Assembly (NCBI GenBank): GCA_037903475.1
Contig: JBAJFG010000626.1
Span: forward strand, 1 to 64,000
Source of the DNA: Ancylostoma caninum
Lineage: Eukaryota; Nematoda; Chromadorea; Rhabditida; Ancylostomatidae
DNA: 64,000 nt
Direction: 5' to 3'
The position numbers and the translations under genes are program-made. The number at the start of each line of letters is the position of its first letter. The first letter of the stretch is position 1. The notes under the pieces were generated by a model. That model did not search any database. It was given only the letters and a program-made list of their open reading frames with translations, and was not told where the DNA came from. Shown here piece by piece: positions 11,046-23,500 of this stretch.

Positions 11046-14000
11046 TTACGCTCCGCATTCATCTTCACCTCTTGTCGGTGCGGGCTTATCCAACTTGATC
11101 AAGTCATCGATGCGAAGAATTGTGATTGCTGCTTCAGTGGCGAACTTCAGAGATTTCACCTTAAATAATTGCCGGATAGCATTTACAACAGTGAACGCTA
11201 CTCAGTGGGTATGATTTCAAAACATTACCTTGCTCAGGAGTGGTTCAATAACGCCTGCAACACGGTTGTCACGAATATCGCCGCTTTCCAAATCCAGACC
11301 AGCCCTAAACCAATAAATGAGAGTGCTGGAGAGCTACAATTATTAGTAAACATCAGTGGAAAGTTACAAGATGAACGCAATAGCGATCATCCACACCAAT
11401 CTAAGGATGTACTACTTCATATGAGGAACACCGTCTCCGAAAATGTTATGGATTACCGTATCATAGTGGCAGCTCCATATGCACGAGTTACATTAGATAA
11501 GAACAATACTAAGAAGATCACAGTTTTTTAAAATCATTGAAGCAAAACACGACCGAGCAACTTTCCATTTCAGATGAAGATTCGCGAATCAAACGTCAAA
11601 ACAATATAGAACCAAAACGGTGTGCTAGTGCGAGAAAGGGATGTGGGAGGTGAAGGAGAAAGAGGAGGAGAGAAAGGGAAAAAGATGTTTGGTTGATGAG
11701 GCACGTAACGGGTAAACTGTGAATGCATCCAAAAAAATCGAAAATTTCCCTGTAAAAAAGGTACACATTCAATGGATTAGAAAAATTCGAGAATTAATGG
11801 AAAAATTAAGTTAATTGCTGCTATAATTCCATGCCAAGCAACAGAGACGTAAATAGCATGTTTGTAGAGTGTAATTTTGCAGACCTAGAGCGACATTACC
11901 CACGCTATTCGCTTGTTGACCAGCCACACCCCGTAGTGATTTAGAGATCTTTTTCATTGCTTTAATGAGCATAAGCACCTTCAGCGCAGGCGCACGGTAT
12001 CGACAGAATCGCATTGGACAGGAAAAAAGAAAATCGCTCACCATTTAAGATGCTGCAACTGCAAATTGGTTTGTGCCTTGTGATGGAACGCTCTGAGCTT
12101 CGCCACGAGTTCAGTCGAATCTTTCGCAGCATTCGCTGACAAGGTCTTCGGAATAACTAACAATGCTTGGGCGAATTCCGCCACCGCAAGTTGTTCCCTT
12201 GATGACTAAACCAGGAAGACCATGTTTTCTGTCTTCACAACAAAATGGAAGCACGAAGAACTAACCAAAGTAGTAGCGAAGGCCTCCAACCACACGTTTA
12301 ACGCTGTTTCCACAGCTCCTCCACCAACCACTAATCGACGGCTTTCTAACACACGGCGGACGACGCACAGAGCATCGTGCACGGAACGCTCCATTTCGTC
12401 AAGCATTACGTCATTAGCTCCCCTCAAAAATTCGGATCTCAGTTATAATCCAAACACATATGTATGAGAAACAGAAATCTTACCTCAGAATGATGGAGCT
12501 CGCCGTACGTGCCTTAGGTCCTTTTATCAAAATAAGCTCGTCATCGCTAATACGTTCTTGTACTACTTCTTCCGCGTGACCGAGAAGCGTAGGATCGAAC
12601 GCTTCGTCACCTTCCAAAGTAGCCAAGGAGCTTACAAGTGTGGCTATAAGAGGAATGTGTTTTCCATTAAAAACACATATTTAAATAACCGCTACTCACA
12701 GCACTGCGCAATCAAAGAATTCATGAAAACCAACCTCCGGTAGCCTTTGCAATACGTTTCAAGTCTGTCTTCTTACAACGACGAACAGCCATAGCGCCCG
12801 TCTCAACAAACTGCTTCAGGCACAAATCGTCAATTCCTGAAAACATGACAAATGCCGAAGGTACCCCTGTACGAAGGCAATACACGAAACAAAAGGAAGG
12901 TTCAACATAACACAAAACAAAAGAAAGGTTCAACATACCTCCAGTGGTCAAAACTACATTAGCACCGGCCTTGAGAATCTTCTCAATACGTCGTTTTGTG
13001 ATGTCAAACTCCCTATAGAATATAAAGTATACAGCACCAGTCGGATCGACAAGCTCTTCTTATACAACTCACTCTCGTCGTATCGCCTCCAATTTCTCAG
13101 GATCTTCAACAACCACAGAAATTCCAAGGTGCATCTTGGCCTTTTGCAACGAGAAATCAAGGCAGGCAATTTTTGCATTGGACACAAGCAGTGGCATAGC
13201 TATAAACACAGAACTTTGTCTATGAAAAGCTCATATTTTGGAAGAAATTATGTATAGAGCAAGATCCATACGAATAGAATATCCATATAAATAAGACATG
13301 TACAATTACAAATCTCAACTGCGATACACCATTATCCCCTTGTTAATAAGTGAATCTGAAGGAGAAAAAAAAACAAGAATCATGCAGTCCTACCTTGACT
13401 GGCCACAGTGCAGTTCAAAGCATAGCCTTTAATCAACATGGATTCGCGAGCACTCTTTCCATGCGCCTTAAGCACATTGACGGCTGCGATGGGGTAAGTT
13501 ACCTGGAAACCAATGTTATAAAGAGGTATATGAAGTATGGAAATAAGCTGCAACGGTCAACCTTGCCGGTAGAATCAGTGACTTTCACTGCCTCAGTCGC
13601 GTCGACACAAAGTGCAGCAAAGAAATCAGAATCACTTAAAAAATCATTTCAAAAGTTAACGTAACTATTTCCGAAAACGAAAAGAAATCACTTACGGGCC
13701 GATAATTTTGCTACTCATTGATGTCTTTGCAGCTTCAATCAGCGATTGACGACCCAGTTCATCAACAGAGAACGACAGATTTTCCTATTAACAGTATATT
13801 GATAACAATTTGCATCGATAGAACCGAGAGCAATAGTAATGTTTAGCAGAACAAGGAGAGGAATCTTTGAAATTAACTTCAACAACGTGGGACCTATACA
13901 AACTTCACATGACCATAATTTAATTAGAACTCACTGATGGTTTTCCAGATGTTCTGAATATTATTTTCTGAGAAAGTAACAGGAATGCCAACTAAGCAAA

Positions 14001-15159
14001 ATCAGCCTGCCAAATTCTTAAAGTCGCAATTACGCACTATTCAAGTTAACCACTAAGTAGAAACAAACTCGGATACTTTGGGTAAGATTAAAATACGCAT
14101 GTATAAAATGCAGCATAAGTACCCGTTGAAGGCAGCAATACCTCGACCATAGCATCATTTCACCTACTCGCCAATAAAAGTATAGAACAAGGGATGAAGA
14201 TTCACCTGCATGTATTTGACAGCTTCCTTACAAGCAAGCCTGTAGCCATTAATCACAGTCGTAGGATGCAGCTTGTTCTTCACAAGTTCGTCAGCAGCCT
14301 TCAGAAGCTCAGCAGCAACAATCACAACCGAGGTTGTACCATCACCAACCTTGATAAAGACCAAGAACAATATGGTCGAAATTTAAAGTAGAATTAAAAT
14401 ATGAACAATTCGTTCAAAGAAGACAACCAGAGGAAATTGAGTACCTCATCATCCTGCAGCTGAGCTAACTCGACAAGGACCTTTCCGGCAGGGTGTTCCA
14501 CCTCAAGTTGCTTGAGGATAGTGGCACCATCATTGGTTACGATGACATCCTTAAACAAGCACGAATCGAAATGCAAAGGAAAGGTGCAGAGAAGTCCAGT
14601 GCAACTAAGGTGGGTGCGGGAGAAATAGTGGCTGCCTCAAAAAGCGATACTGCATCACCCAATGAAACTGTAACCACACAATTTCTAGAGTAAATAGAGA
14701 AAAAAAAAACGATCGAGAACGATAAGATCTGATTGTGAGAAGGAAAGTAGAACTTGGCCCGGGTAGCTCATTTCAGCCAAAAAACATCGAAATCAAAATT
14801 TTCGCCCAAAAATCGTCAACGAGGATCATTCGACTCCAAAATCATGCTTATATATTTTCTAGTGCAACATCATTTTTGTATTGAAGCTCCTGAACCGAGA
14901 ACCCTCAAAACATTCAAAGCGACTTACCCCAACATCGTCCACAAGCATCTTATCAAGTCCAACGGGACCAAGGGACGACTTGACAATGTTTGCAATGGCA
15001 ACTGCTGCCGTAACTTAAAAAAAAAAGGTTGTGATTACCAGCAGTGAACCAAGTATGAGAGCGAGAAGCAGACAAAAGGTTACCATTCTGCGTACGAATA
15101 CTCTGACCAGTTGTACGTTTACCCGTGAGGGCTAGAAGAGATTCCGCACCTGATGCCAT
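11046..15159 (-). CDS. cct-1: T-complex protein 1 subunit alpha (CCT chaperonin), complete
   Basis: ATP-driven cytosolic chaperonin subunit that folds actin, tubulin and other proteins in the hetero-oligomeric TRiC/CCT ring. Exons (minus strand, in order): 15084-15159, 14928-15013, 14445-14549, 14206-14349, 13696-13784, 13562-13634, 13394-13502, 13073-13199, 12939-13012, 12735-12836, 12484-12643, 12266-12422, 12042-12205, 11229-11304, 11046-11159. They total 1656 bp, giving 551 aa plus stop; the C. elegans protein is about 549 aa. Visible signatures: start [34 protein letters not shown] near residue 37, [19 protein letters not shown], the nucleotide-binding GDGTTS at residues 91-96, [44 protein letters not shown], and C-terminal [20 protein letters not shown]. 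Every splice phase agrees. The ATG is the only in-frame start before the conserved N-terminus. TTTGTAG about 40 bases upstream could be a splice-leader acceptor. It is downstream of mig-5 on the same strand. Confidence 0.97.
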
Positions 15160-15274
15160 CAGAAGAGGTTACAGGTAATACCCTACAAAGTTAGTTCAGA
15201 AATTACCATTATAGTGAGCAATCAAAATATTTGCTCCCACTGATGTCGACTCAAAGTTGAACAGTTTTAGAAAT

Positions 15275-15344
15275 TAAAGGTAATTGAAGAGTTCCAGAAA
15301 CTCTACAAATAAAGGTAATTGAAGAGTTCCAGAAACTCTACAAA
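15275..15344. repeat. 35-bp tandem duplication
   Basis: Two almost identical copies of a unit beginning TAAAGGTAATTGAAGAGTTC, starting at 15275 and 15310. Located just upstream of the cct-1 start codon, on its 5' side. Confidence 0.85.
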
Positions 15345-15797
15345 AAGGATCAAATTAAGTAAAAGAAGCCTCAAAAGGTAATAATACGAGAAGTATTTGA
15401 ATCCTGAGGAGAACAAAGCTACGTCACCAGGAAAGAAAAGAAGCTGCAAGTCAACCGCTGTTATTAGAAAATTCCCGCAAGAGTTTCTGGAAGCATGCCA
15501 GTGTTAGAAGGTCGTCTCAGGACCGCTCGTCGCACGACAACTGATCAAAGAGCCAGTGGCAGGTGTCGCCTTGAAGCCATTTGGACAACAACATTCTCTA
15601 GTGCAGGCGGTCGCGGTGATTGTCGCGGGCGCCAGAGTCGCAGTAGGGCGCATTACACACTGAACTCGGTACCACTTTTAGATTGGGACGAAACATCGGT
15701 TACGGAAATTATTTGATGTACTGGTAATGAGAATCATGCTCACGTGTTTGTAACGGTTCAGTGAACAAATTATATAATTAGGTATTAGTAACATTTC

Positions 15798-16585
15798 ATA
15801 TGGTCTGTTAGCCCAAAGGTGGCACCTGAGGTGACTTTGTCTGCAATTGCGACTTTGTCTGCAAAATGCATCTTGGAGGAGTTTTTACTAAATGGCAGTA
15901 GGGAAACATCAGAGTGGAAGGAACTACAGGAAGCTCCAAATGTCCGCAGTCAAGAGGGACGTGGCCACGACGCGGCTTTAGACAGAGACACAGGCGCTCG
16001 GCATGCTGCCACTGGTTGGCTGCAGAGTCAGAGAAGCCAGAGGCAGCATAGAGAGCGCCTGTGTCTGATCAAGGAGCCGCGCCGTGGCCACGCCCTCTTG
16101 ACTGCGGACATTTGGAGCTTCCTGTAATTAGGTATTAGTAACATTTCATATGGCCTGTTAGCCCAAAGGTGGCACCTGAGGTGACTTTGTCTGCAATTGC
16201 GACTTTGTCTGCAAAATGCATCTTGGAGGAGTTTTTACTAAATGGCAGTAGGGAAACATCAGAGTGGAAGGAACTACAGGAAGCTCCAAATGTCCGCAGT
16301 CAAGAGGGACGTGGCCACGACGCGGCTTTAGACAGAGACACAGGCGCTCGGCATGCTGCCACTGGTTGGCTGCAGAGTCAGAGAAGCCAGAGGCAGCATA
16401 GAGAGCGCCTGTGTCTGATCAAGGAGCCGCGCCGTGGCCACGCCCTCTTGACTGCGGACATTTGGAGCTTCCTGTACATACATGTCAAAAAAGTGTAAAA
16501 ATTTGATTATCTGGCCGATTTCGGGACGAGGTCGTAATTGTGGGCAAAATCGACCCAGGTGCCACCTCTGCGCGACCAGACTGTA
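15798..16585. mobile_element. T-family MITE carrying an inserted F-family foldback, partly duplicated
   Basis: Outer ends are inverted: TGGTCTGTTAGCCCAAAGG at the left, and an inverse ending CGACCAGACTGTA at the right (to 16585). Inside is a foldback, F, with arms CAGGAAGCTCCAAATG and CATTTGGAGCTTCCTG flanked by TA (15927-16124). A 350-bp block covering the left T arm and F is repeated in tandem (15777-16126 and 16127-16476). The copies are practically identical; I see one clear difference (TGGTCTG versus TGGCCTG). Related T elements are at 36680-36917 and 37915-38587. Confidence 0.75.
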
Positions 16586-16836
16586 GAATCCTTTCTGTGA
16601 TCTATGTACAGACAGTACAGCTGAAACTAAATTCAAGACAAGCGAAGCTTCTCATGAGAGGAGTTGAGGAAAGACTGACTCGTAGCAGGGTCAACGGTCC
16701 AGTTTCGGGTATTCGCCCATGAAATCTTCTGCAGATTAAATAGTGAAAGGATTCTTTTTTTGAGCCGTGATATTGATTAGAGCAGAGAGAGTCTCATAGA
16801 ATTGGGTAGAATCCACTTTCAAAACTGCAGAAGGCT

Positions 16837-17048
16837 GGGTGTGGGTCATGATGAGGCAAAATGGGGCGGCGCCTTCCCGCCCTTTGGCGTCGACTCGTCC
16901 TCACTCACACTCAGATTTGCATGGGCAAGTATGATGAAATCGCACGCGAATCAGTGCGAGTAGGTCCTGAAGGGCGGAGCGAGGGTTTCATTGAACCAAT
17001 CGCGGACACATCGCCCACCCACTTTTGCCTCATCATGACCCGCACCCC
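16837..17048. mobile_element. Foldback MITE with 8-bp target duplication (hAT-like)
   Basis: Inverted ends GGGTGTGGGTCATGATGAGG and CCTCATCATGACCCGCACCC enclose a GC-rich core. Direct copies of AGAAGGCT flank it exactly (16829-16836 and 17049-17056). An 8-bp duplication fits hAT-type insertion. No coding capacity. Confidence 0.75.
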
Positions 17049-17585
17049 AGAAGGCTTGGTTTCAAAAAAGGAATGTAGTACACCTCAACCGCTTATGGAA
17101 AGAAACGCTGAGAATTCTGCGCAGAAATACTACCTTGAACTTTTACAAGATGAGAGTTCCATCTAGATCAGGCTAAAAACTCGAGAGCGGTACCATCCTC
17201 TTCTTCTAATAAGGAAAGTAAAATTGGATTAATCTCAAGTGACATTGTAGTCCAAACCCCTACATTAGCACTCGTACAGCGAACGTCAATCGTTATTGTA
17301 GCGATTTAAAAAGGGTTGTGCCTCGTCACTCTATCTATACCCACGTTGATACGCGTTAATCGTTAAATGGTCAATGGTTCCCTGTATATCTTCACATTGT
17401 TTTACCAAACCTGGAAATTGATCAAGCACACAATTTTATAGAATCAACTTTCATTTCAACAAATAAGTATAATAGCATACATACTCCGCACTGCTAAACT
17501 AAAGATACACGTTGACATTGATGCCAGTTGCTTCTTTGAAGCTTCAAAAAAAAAACAAATAGCTATGGCATACTGTACAAAACCA

Positions 17586-20500
17586 TCATCGCCGCAGAAT
17601 TCTTCTTTTGTCGTCATCCTCAAACACTGTCTCACAAGGACTAGGATGAGGAGGAGCGAGGTTCGACTGCATGTCGGATGTTCCATCCACAGGAGTATTC
17701 AACGCCCTGGGTATCCCTCGATCAACACCTCTTGCATAGGAAGTACTGCTTTCACCTCCGACCATAGATGCGTAATCATTCGTCTGAAAAACAAGGTTCA
17801 GAAAAAAAATCCACTCGCAAGTAAGCAGAATAAGAAATACTCAAAGATTGGAGCAGAAATTAAACTGGCAGTTACAGGATTGTGAAAATAAGTCTTTTAT
17901 TTAATACGTGAATGGACTCACAACAGGACTCTCACAATCGTTTCTGAACCTCCGCGTGGAATCAAATACTGTTATGGGGCTAAATGGCCATGTCTGATCT
18001 GCTACCTGATTCGGACCACTGGGTGGTGGTACATATGGGCGAACAACATTACCATGATGAGCTCCTGCAATGAAGATCACATAAGAATACTAAAAGTGAT
18101 CCAACCCCTTATGAAAATAAAAACAGTGACACCGTTGGAAGAATGATCTACAGATTACAGATACAACTCTCAACTGACCATTTGGTGCCGGTGAGCCAAC
18201 ATAAGTCACTTCTGTTGTTGCCTCCACCTTCATCGTTCCACCACTATTCTGTGTGCTGTCTGCTCCACCTCTCGCTCCAACAACGGCGTCTGAAAGAATT
18301 CATCCAGAACAAATTGTAACGGATTAAACTAAAAACAAAATTAGGCTATCGCTTACCACCAAACACGTAGTAGCATTTCTCCGTGAAAGTCAACTTGCTC
18401 ACAACATGCCTAATCAGCCCGGCTCTGAGCAATTCGGCGGCATATTGACGCGCAGCTTTCCTATCGCTTAGGTCTTCTACATGTTCCAGGAGCCAGTCCA
18501 CAAGATCACGACCTGCACAGAATAAATTACTCGCTAAGACCTCTACTCGATAGCAAATGTATCGGCACTGCACAAGTAAAGTCAATTCACCTATGAAAGA
18601 CATAGGAACGAGTATCTTCAACCATTTCCTGTTTTTCACCTGTAATCCTGAGTCTGGGCGAGCAAGAGCCCTCAATATAACAACAGGATCCATTGTTATT
18701 GAGAGACGTTGGGTGGCCTTATGTTCTGGAAAATGTCGACAATGAAGAGAGGCTAGCTACACTCTTGTCTCGTGAACGCAGACAATTTGGTAGATAAAAA
18801 TTACCATTTTGCTCATTCTCCCTTCGCCGCTCCAACTCCTCTATATTTATTTGAGGTATACCATGACGTCGTTGCTCGTAAAGAGCGCGCTCCTGAAATG
18901 CAGAAGTGATGAGCAGCTGTGAGAGTGTTATTTAAAAGATCAAACCACTACAAAAGTCTATCATTAGAGTGTAACACAATATGTGACTGGGCTACACATA
19001 TGATCTGTTCGATTTGGGATGGCGTGTATCCGCACCGCTAATTCCTCCTTCTATATTGTTATCTGTAGCAAGCCAGACACGTCACGGATAGTTCGAGGTG
19101 AAGGATGGCTATGATGTAGCTATGATATGCAGACAATGACAGCGATATGGATGAAGGGTGAACGGTGCGCACGCACGCCACCGTAAGTCGAAAACACTAT
19201 AGCTTCACTCGTGACAAGTGCAGACTGCAGCATGGAAAGAACAGTTCCCGCCAACAAATCTGGGAGCGGTCAAAGTTGTACCAAAAAGAGAAAAATTAGC
19301 ATCAGCAGAGGTTCCTTTTATAAAACGCTTCTATTCTATTGCAAAAAAAAACTGTTGGGGTATGACAGAATTCAACTCGGTTGGTCTCTTTCCAGAGTAA
19401 TCCAAATGACAGTGTAATTGAAGCCAACCCCTGTCAATTTCAACAATCTTGTTCATCTACACCTGAAGATGTACGTATCGCTGCGTGGCTATAGAATGCC
19501 TCACGTCCAGCATGCTGAAGAGTACGATTACGCGTCAAGCAAACCATTTCTTCACGTAGATTCAGCACATGGAATGACCATAATTTTCGAAACAAATGAT
19601 ACCTCTTCATCGTCGGTCTCTCCGGTGTTGTCCAGGGCATTCTCATCAAATGTTTGAGTTAAATCGTCTGGGATGCCCCTTTCACGATAAATACGCTGTC
19701 GCTCAGCGCACTGGCTGAAATGGTAAGCTATGGCATTTCAATGCGTTGCATAATCCAGTAACACACATCCTCGTCCGATAAGTTAAAAAAATAAGAAACA
19801 GGGTAGTTCACTCCTTTTTTCTTTCAATAATGTTTAGAAAAACAAATGGAGGACGTCGTGACTGAAATTCAATTCGAAAACAAACATACACAGCTGTCTG
19901 GACCCAAAGTGAAACGTCGAGCGGTAACGTTTCAGACGCCAACGTCGACAGCGGGTCGTAGTCATTGCCACGAGAGTACTTCGCAATAAACAATGTCAGC
20001 GGCCTAAAATGTTCTATTTTGTAGCCTTGATTTACAGATGACTAGAAAATAGGAATAAAACATACAACACAGGAGGAAGTGCTCAAGTCTACAGATTCGA
20101 GTAGAATACAAAGTCCTTGATATGAAAACAACACGATCTTTTTGAATAACCAAGGAAATTTTGACGTTCTGAGGTCCGCACCAGTGAGGAACATAATTGG
20201 AAAGGTGCCAAAGAGAAAAAGAGTATGAGAGCGTGAAGCAGTTCGAGAGGTTGTCAAGAATAGGAGGCACTACGCAAGAACACTAAACTATCGTCGCGTT
20301 TGAAACATATTTCACTGAAACTGATTTTCTGTAAATTTGGAATGGTGTTTAGATCCTTTAAGTACATAATATTTGGAAAACGACCAAAGACCTTACAGGC
20401 TTTAAGAGGACCATGGTCCGAAAACAGACTTCAAAAGCAAGTTAATTAGCAGGAAAAATTATAAGTGGATAAAGGATAAAGTGGTCGGCGGTAATCAATC

Positions 20501-23500
20501 CCGTCACGAGGGATGCGCCACGCATTCGACTTCATCTGAGCATCGTAGAGGCGATGAATGCATATGTGCCCTGTACAATGACTTGCGGGGGGCACCCGAT
20601 GTACATACCAAGTCAGTGCTTCATCCTCCCAGATCCCTCTGGTACCAATTTACCGACCCCGAAGACATGGAAGGCTTGGTTGGCCTCGGGCGGGATCGAA
20701 GCTTCGATCGTGTGCGTGCGCAGCCGGCCTTTTAGCACTGCGCCACACGCGCCCTCAGGAAAAATTACGGTCACATACAATTCAGTCGTAAATATGGTCC
20801 CGATTGAATTAAAGGCAGCACTCACGCTGAAAAAAAAAAGTTTTCTCGCATTTGTTCCCATTCTAAAGGAGCCATCAATTGGAATGTAACTGCAAAAGAA
20901 ATCACTCCAAATTCTGTAATTACTCGAGCAATAAAACTCGTACGCATGTACAAATGCGCCTGCCATGCTCAATCCCGCCCCATTCTTTTTGATCGTGTGC
21001 GGCTGTGTTTCTCAGCTGATGCAGGATCGATCAGTATTTTCGGATAGCGGTGATCCTTTCCGCTACTCGACTGCCGCAGCCATCTCAGGCAATAGATCTC
21101 GTACGAATGCACATGTATTGGCAGAATATAACATGGTATTTCTCGGAAACATAGCCTTTTTTGATGGTCTTTCCTCCATTATGGGTACTAGAGTAGGCTT
21201 CAGAGTAGAATCTCATAAAAAAATCGAAGACGTTTTTTATCGTGAGTGCTGTCTCTAAAGCAAAAACAGTTAAGTGCAGATTTCCACATTTCGCAACATT
21301 TCTAGTCGTGAATCGTGGGATACAACAGAAAAAACTCGGATTATTGTCAACATGTCCCCTGATCACAAAAAAAAAATCATGAAAAACCCAAAAAAAAACT
21401 ATCAGCAAAAAGTGATCGCCAACAGTGGTGAGCCACGGAATGTCAACTGCGTCAATTTAGAATGACTCACTTCTTTGCAGCAGCTACTTCCCTCAGCAAA
21501 CGAACTGCTTGTGCTTCCGTAAGATTCTCAAAGGATCTATTATTGACTTGCACGATTTGATCGCCAACTTCTATGCGCCCGTCTTTCGCAACCGCGCCAT
21601 CTGAATATATCAGTTCAAATTTGCCTTTATTACTGCTGCTCAAATGAGAATCTTACCTGGCAGAATTTCGCTGACCAGTATGCTACCCTGGAAGCTTCCT
21701 ACGGATATACCAAGATACGGTGTAGTCCTCATAGAGAGATTAACCTCCAGTATACGAGGAAGGGATAGGCTAGTCATGCTGAAGATTTATTTTTTTTTTA
21801 TAGTAGATGATTTTCAAGAACGATAGGAATGGTGAAAGAAATGGATTATAATGAGAGCAAAGGCCACAAAGTTCCAACCTGCTTTCAGTTATGGAGCTGA
21901 TCGTGCTGGGAACATATGCTTTTCGAAACCGCTCCTTTCGTGGTTTTCGTCTTCGCACTTTTCCACCATCGTTATAGTTACCCATGGCACATAGTGGCTC
22001 GTAAAGTGAGGACGAAGCCGTAGCAGAAAATCTGAAGTGATGATAACTGAGACCGTGCAATGGTCTACTCAGCTGCTTTTACTCTATCCATTGGATCTGT
22101 ATATAATAAAGTGAAAGTGTGTTTGTTTGTTTGTTTGTTTGTTTGTTTGTTTGTTTGTTTGTTGGTATGTATGTTCCGAATAGAAATCGCGGAGGGTCAA
22201 CGGATCGCGGCCAAACTTTGCATACGTATCCCGCATGTACCGGCGGAGGTAATAGGCTACTTTTACCCAGAAACTATCAATTGATTTATCGATTATATCG
22301 ATTTTATTGATTTCTTTGCGATTTTCGCTCGGGGGTCGGTGAGGACATGTCTACTGGGGTTTCCTAGTACGCTGAACACGAATTCTGTTATCGTTTCGCA
22401 CGAAATATTGATTTATCGATTCCACTGATTTTTCGTCTTTCAATCCCATGGGGCAGTGAAGACATATCTACTGGGGTTGCTCAATATGCTGAATATGAAT
22501 ATAACAATCCTTTTGCACGAATACATCCATTCGGTGCCAGCGAAACAACTTTGCTAACTTTTCGCTTATGGGTCGGTAGAAAAGGGTCACTTGAGCTTTG
22601 CTAATATGCTGATCACCAAAATTATGGGCATTTTTGACAAATTTATCGGCAACAGCCATTGGTGTCGGCAGTGTGACCACGATGTTGCAATCATGCTTTA
22701 AGAAGTGACCGCATGCAGCTGGAGATATTAGTGAAAAAAGAGGATACGGTGCCCCAAGAAAAACTGAGCTTTGTATCCTTTTTTGCTGTTGTGCCAAGAG
22801 AAATGAAGCATTCACTTAATTTCTCGGTGAGCACTAATAAAAGTAACTTAGAGATGCAAGCGTTATCTCAATGGAGAGACTCATCCACCACAAGCAAAGA
22901 GAAGTGAATTAGTCATTAAATCGTGCGAAATGAGCGCTGTATTCACAACAGAATAATTTTATGACAGCAACAATAATTCAAGAGTATGTACAAGTAGTTG
23001 TGACAGAATTTGTAAAACATAAACATGGAAAATCAACGCGCTATTCGCTGACCTGGTAGAATCGTTGTAGAAGTTTTCAGAATTTGAAGTATACAGTTCA
23101 GCTAGGTGTTCACCAGCCCGCCCTAGAAAATCATTCTTTTTTAGAAATCCATGCATGCCACAGGAAGGAAAAAAAGAAGGAAAACCTACGGCTAACAATC
23201 GTTCCCCCAACACTACTGGCAGGGTGTGTACTCTCAGAAGCATCCAGCAAATCCAGATTAACAAGCGATCGTCGTCTACCAGGCTGAAATTTGGAATACG
23301 TGAAAAAAAATAGCTGGAATCCGCTTAACGTGCACAAAACAGATGTAACGCTGTAAAACATTTTCGACTTCTAATATTGAGGCACTATTCCACACTAGGG
23401 GCCCCAAAATTTTTAAATTTTTCTTTCGTCGAAACCTTGTATAGGAGGGTTATCCGAGGTGCCAAACACGGATATCGTATTCATTTGGTGTCGTAACCCC

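Larger units (their letters stand above)
15160..17585. other. Intergenic region between mig-5 and cct-1, repeat-filled
   Basis: Contains a 35-bp tandem duplication (15275-15344), a composite T/F repeat with a 350-bp tandem duplication (15777-16585), and a foldback element with 8-bp target duplications (16837-17048). An arginine-rich open frame at 15495-15716 has no splice or homology support. No gene was recognised. Confidence 0.6.

Noticed and set aside
15495..15716. Arginine-rich plus-strand ORF between cct-1 and mig-5
   Set aside because: No recognisable motif, no partner exons in phase, and the surrounding sequence is repeat-rich.
15819..16498. Two near-identical ORFs suggesting a duplicated gene
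   Set aside because: They are frames through the tandemly duplicated T/F repeat, with foldback arms and no coding signature.
22060..22310. ORFs with CLFVCLFV repeats
   Set aside because: Created by the (GTTT)n microsatellite.
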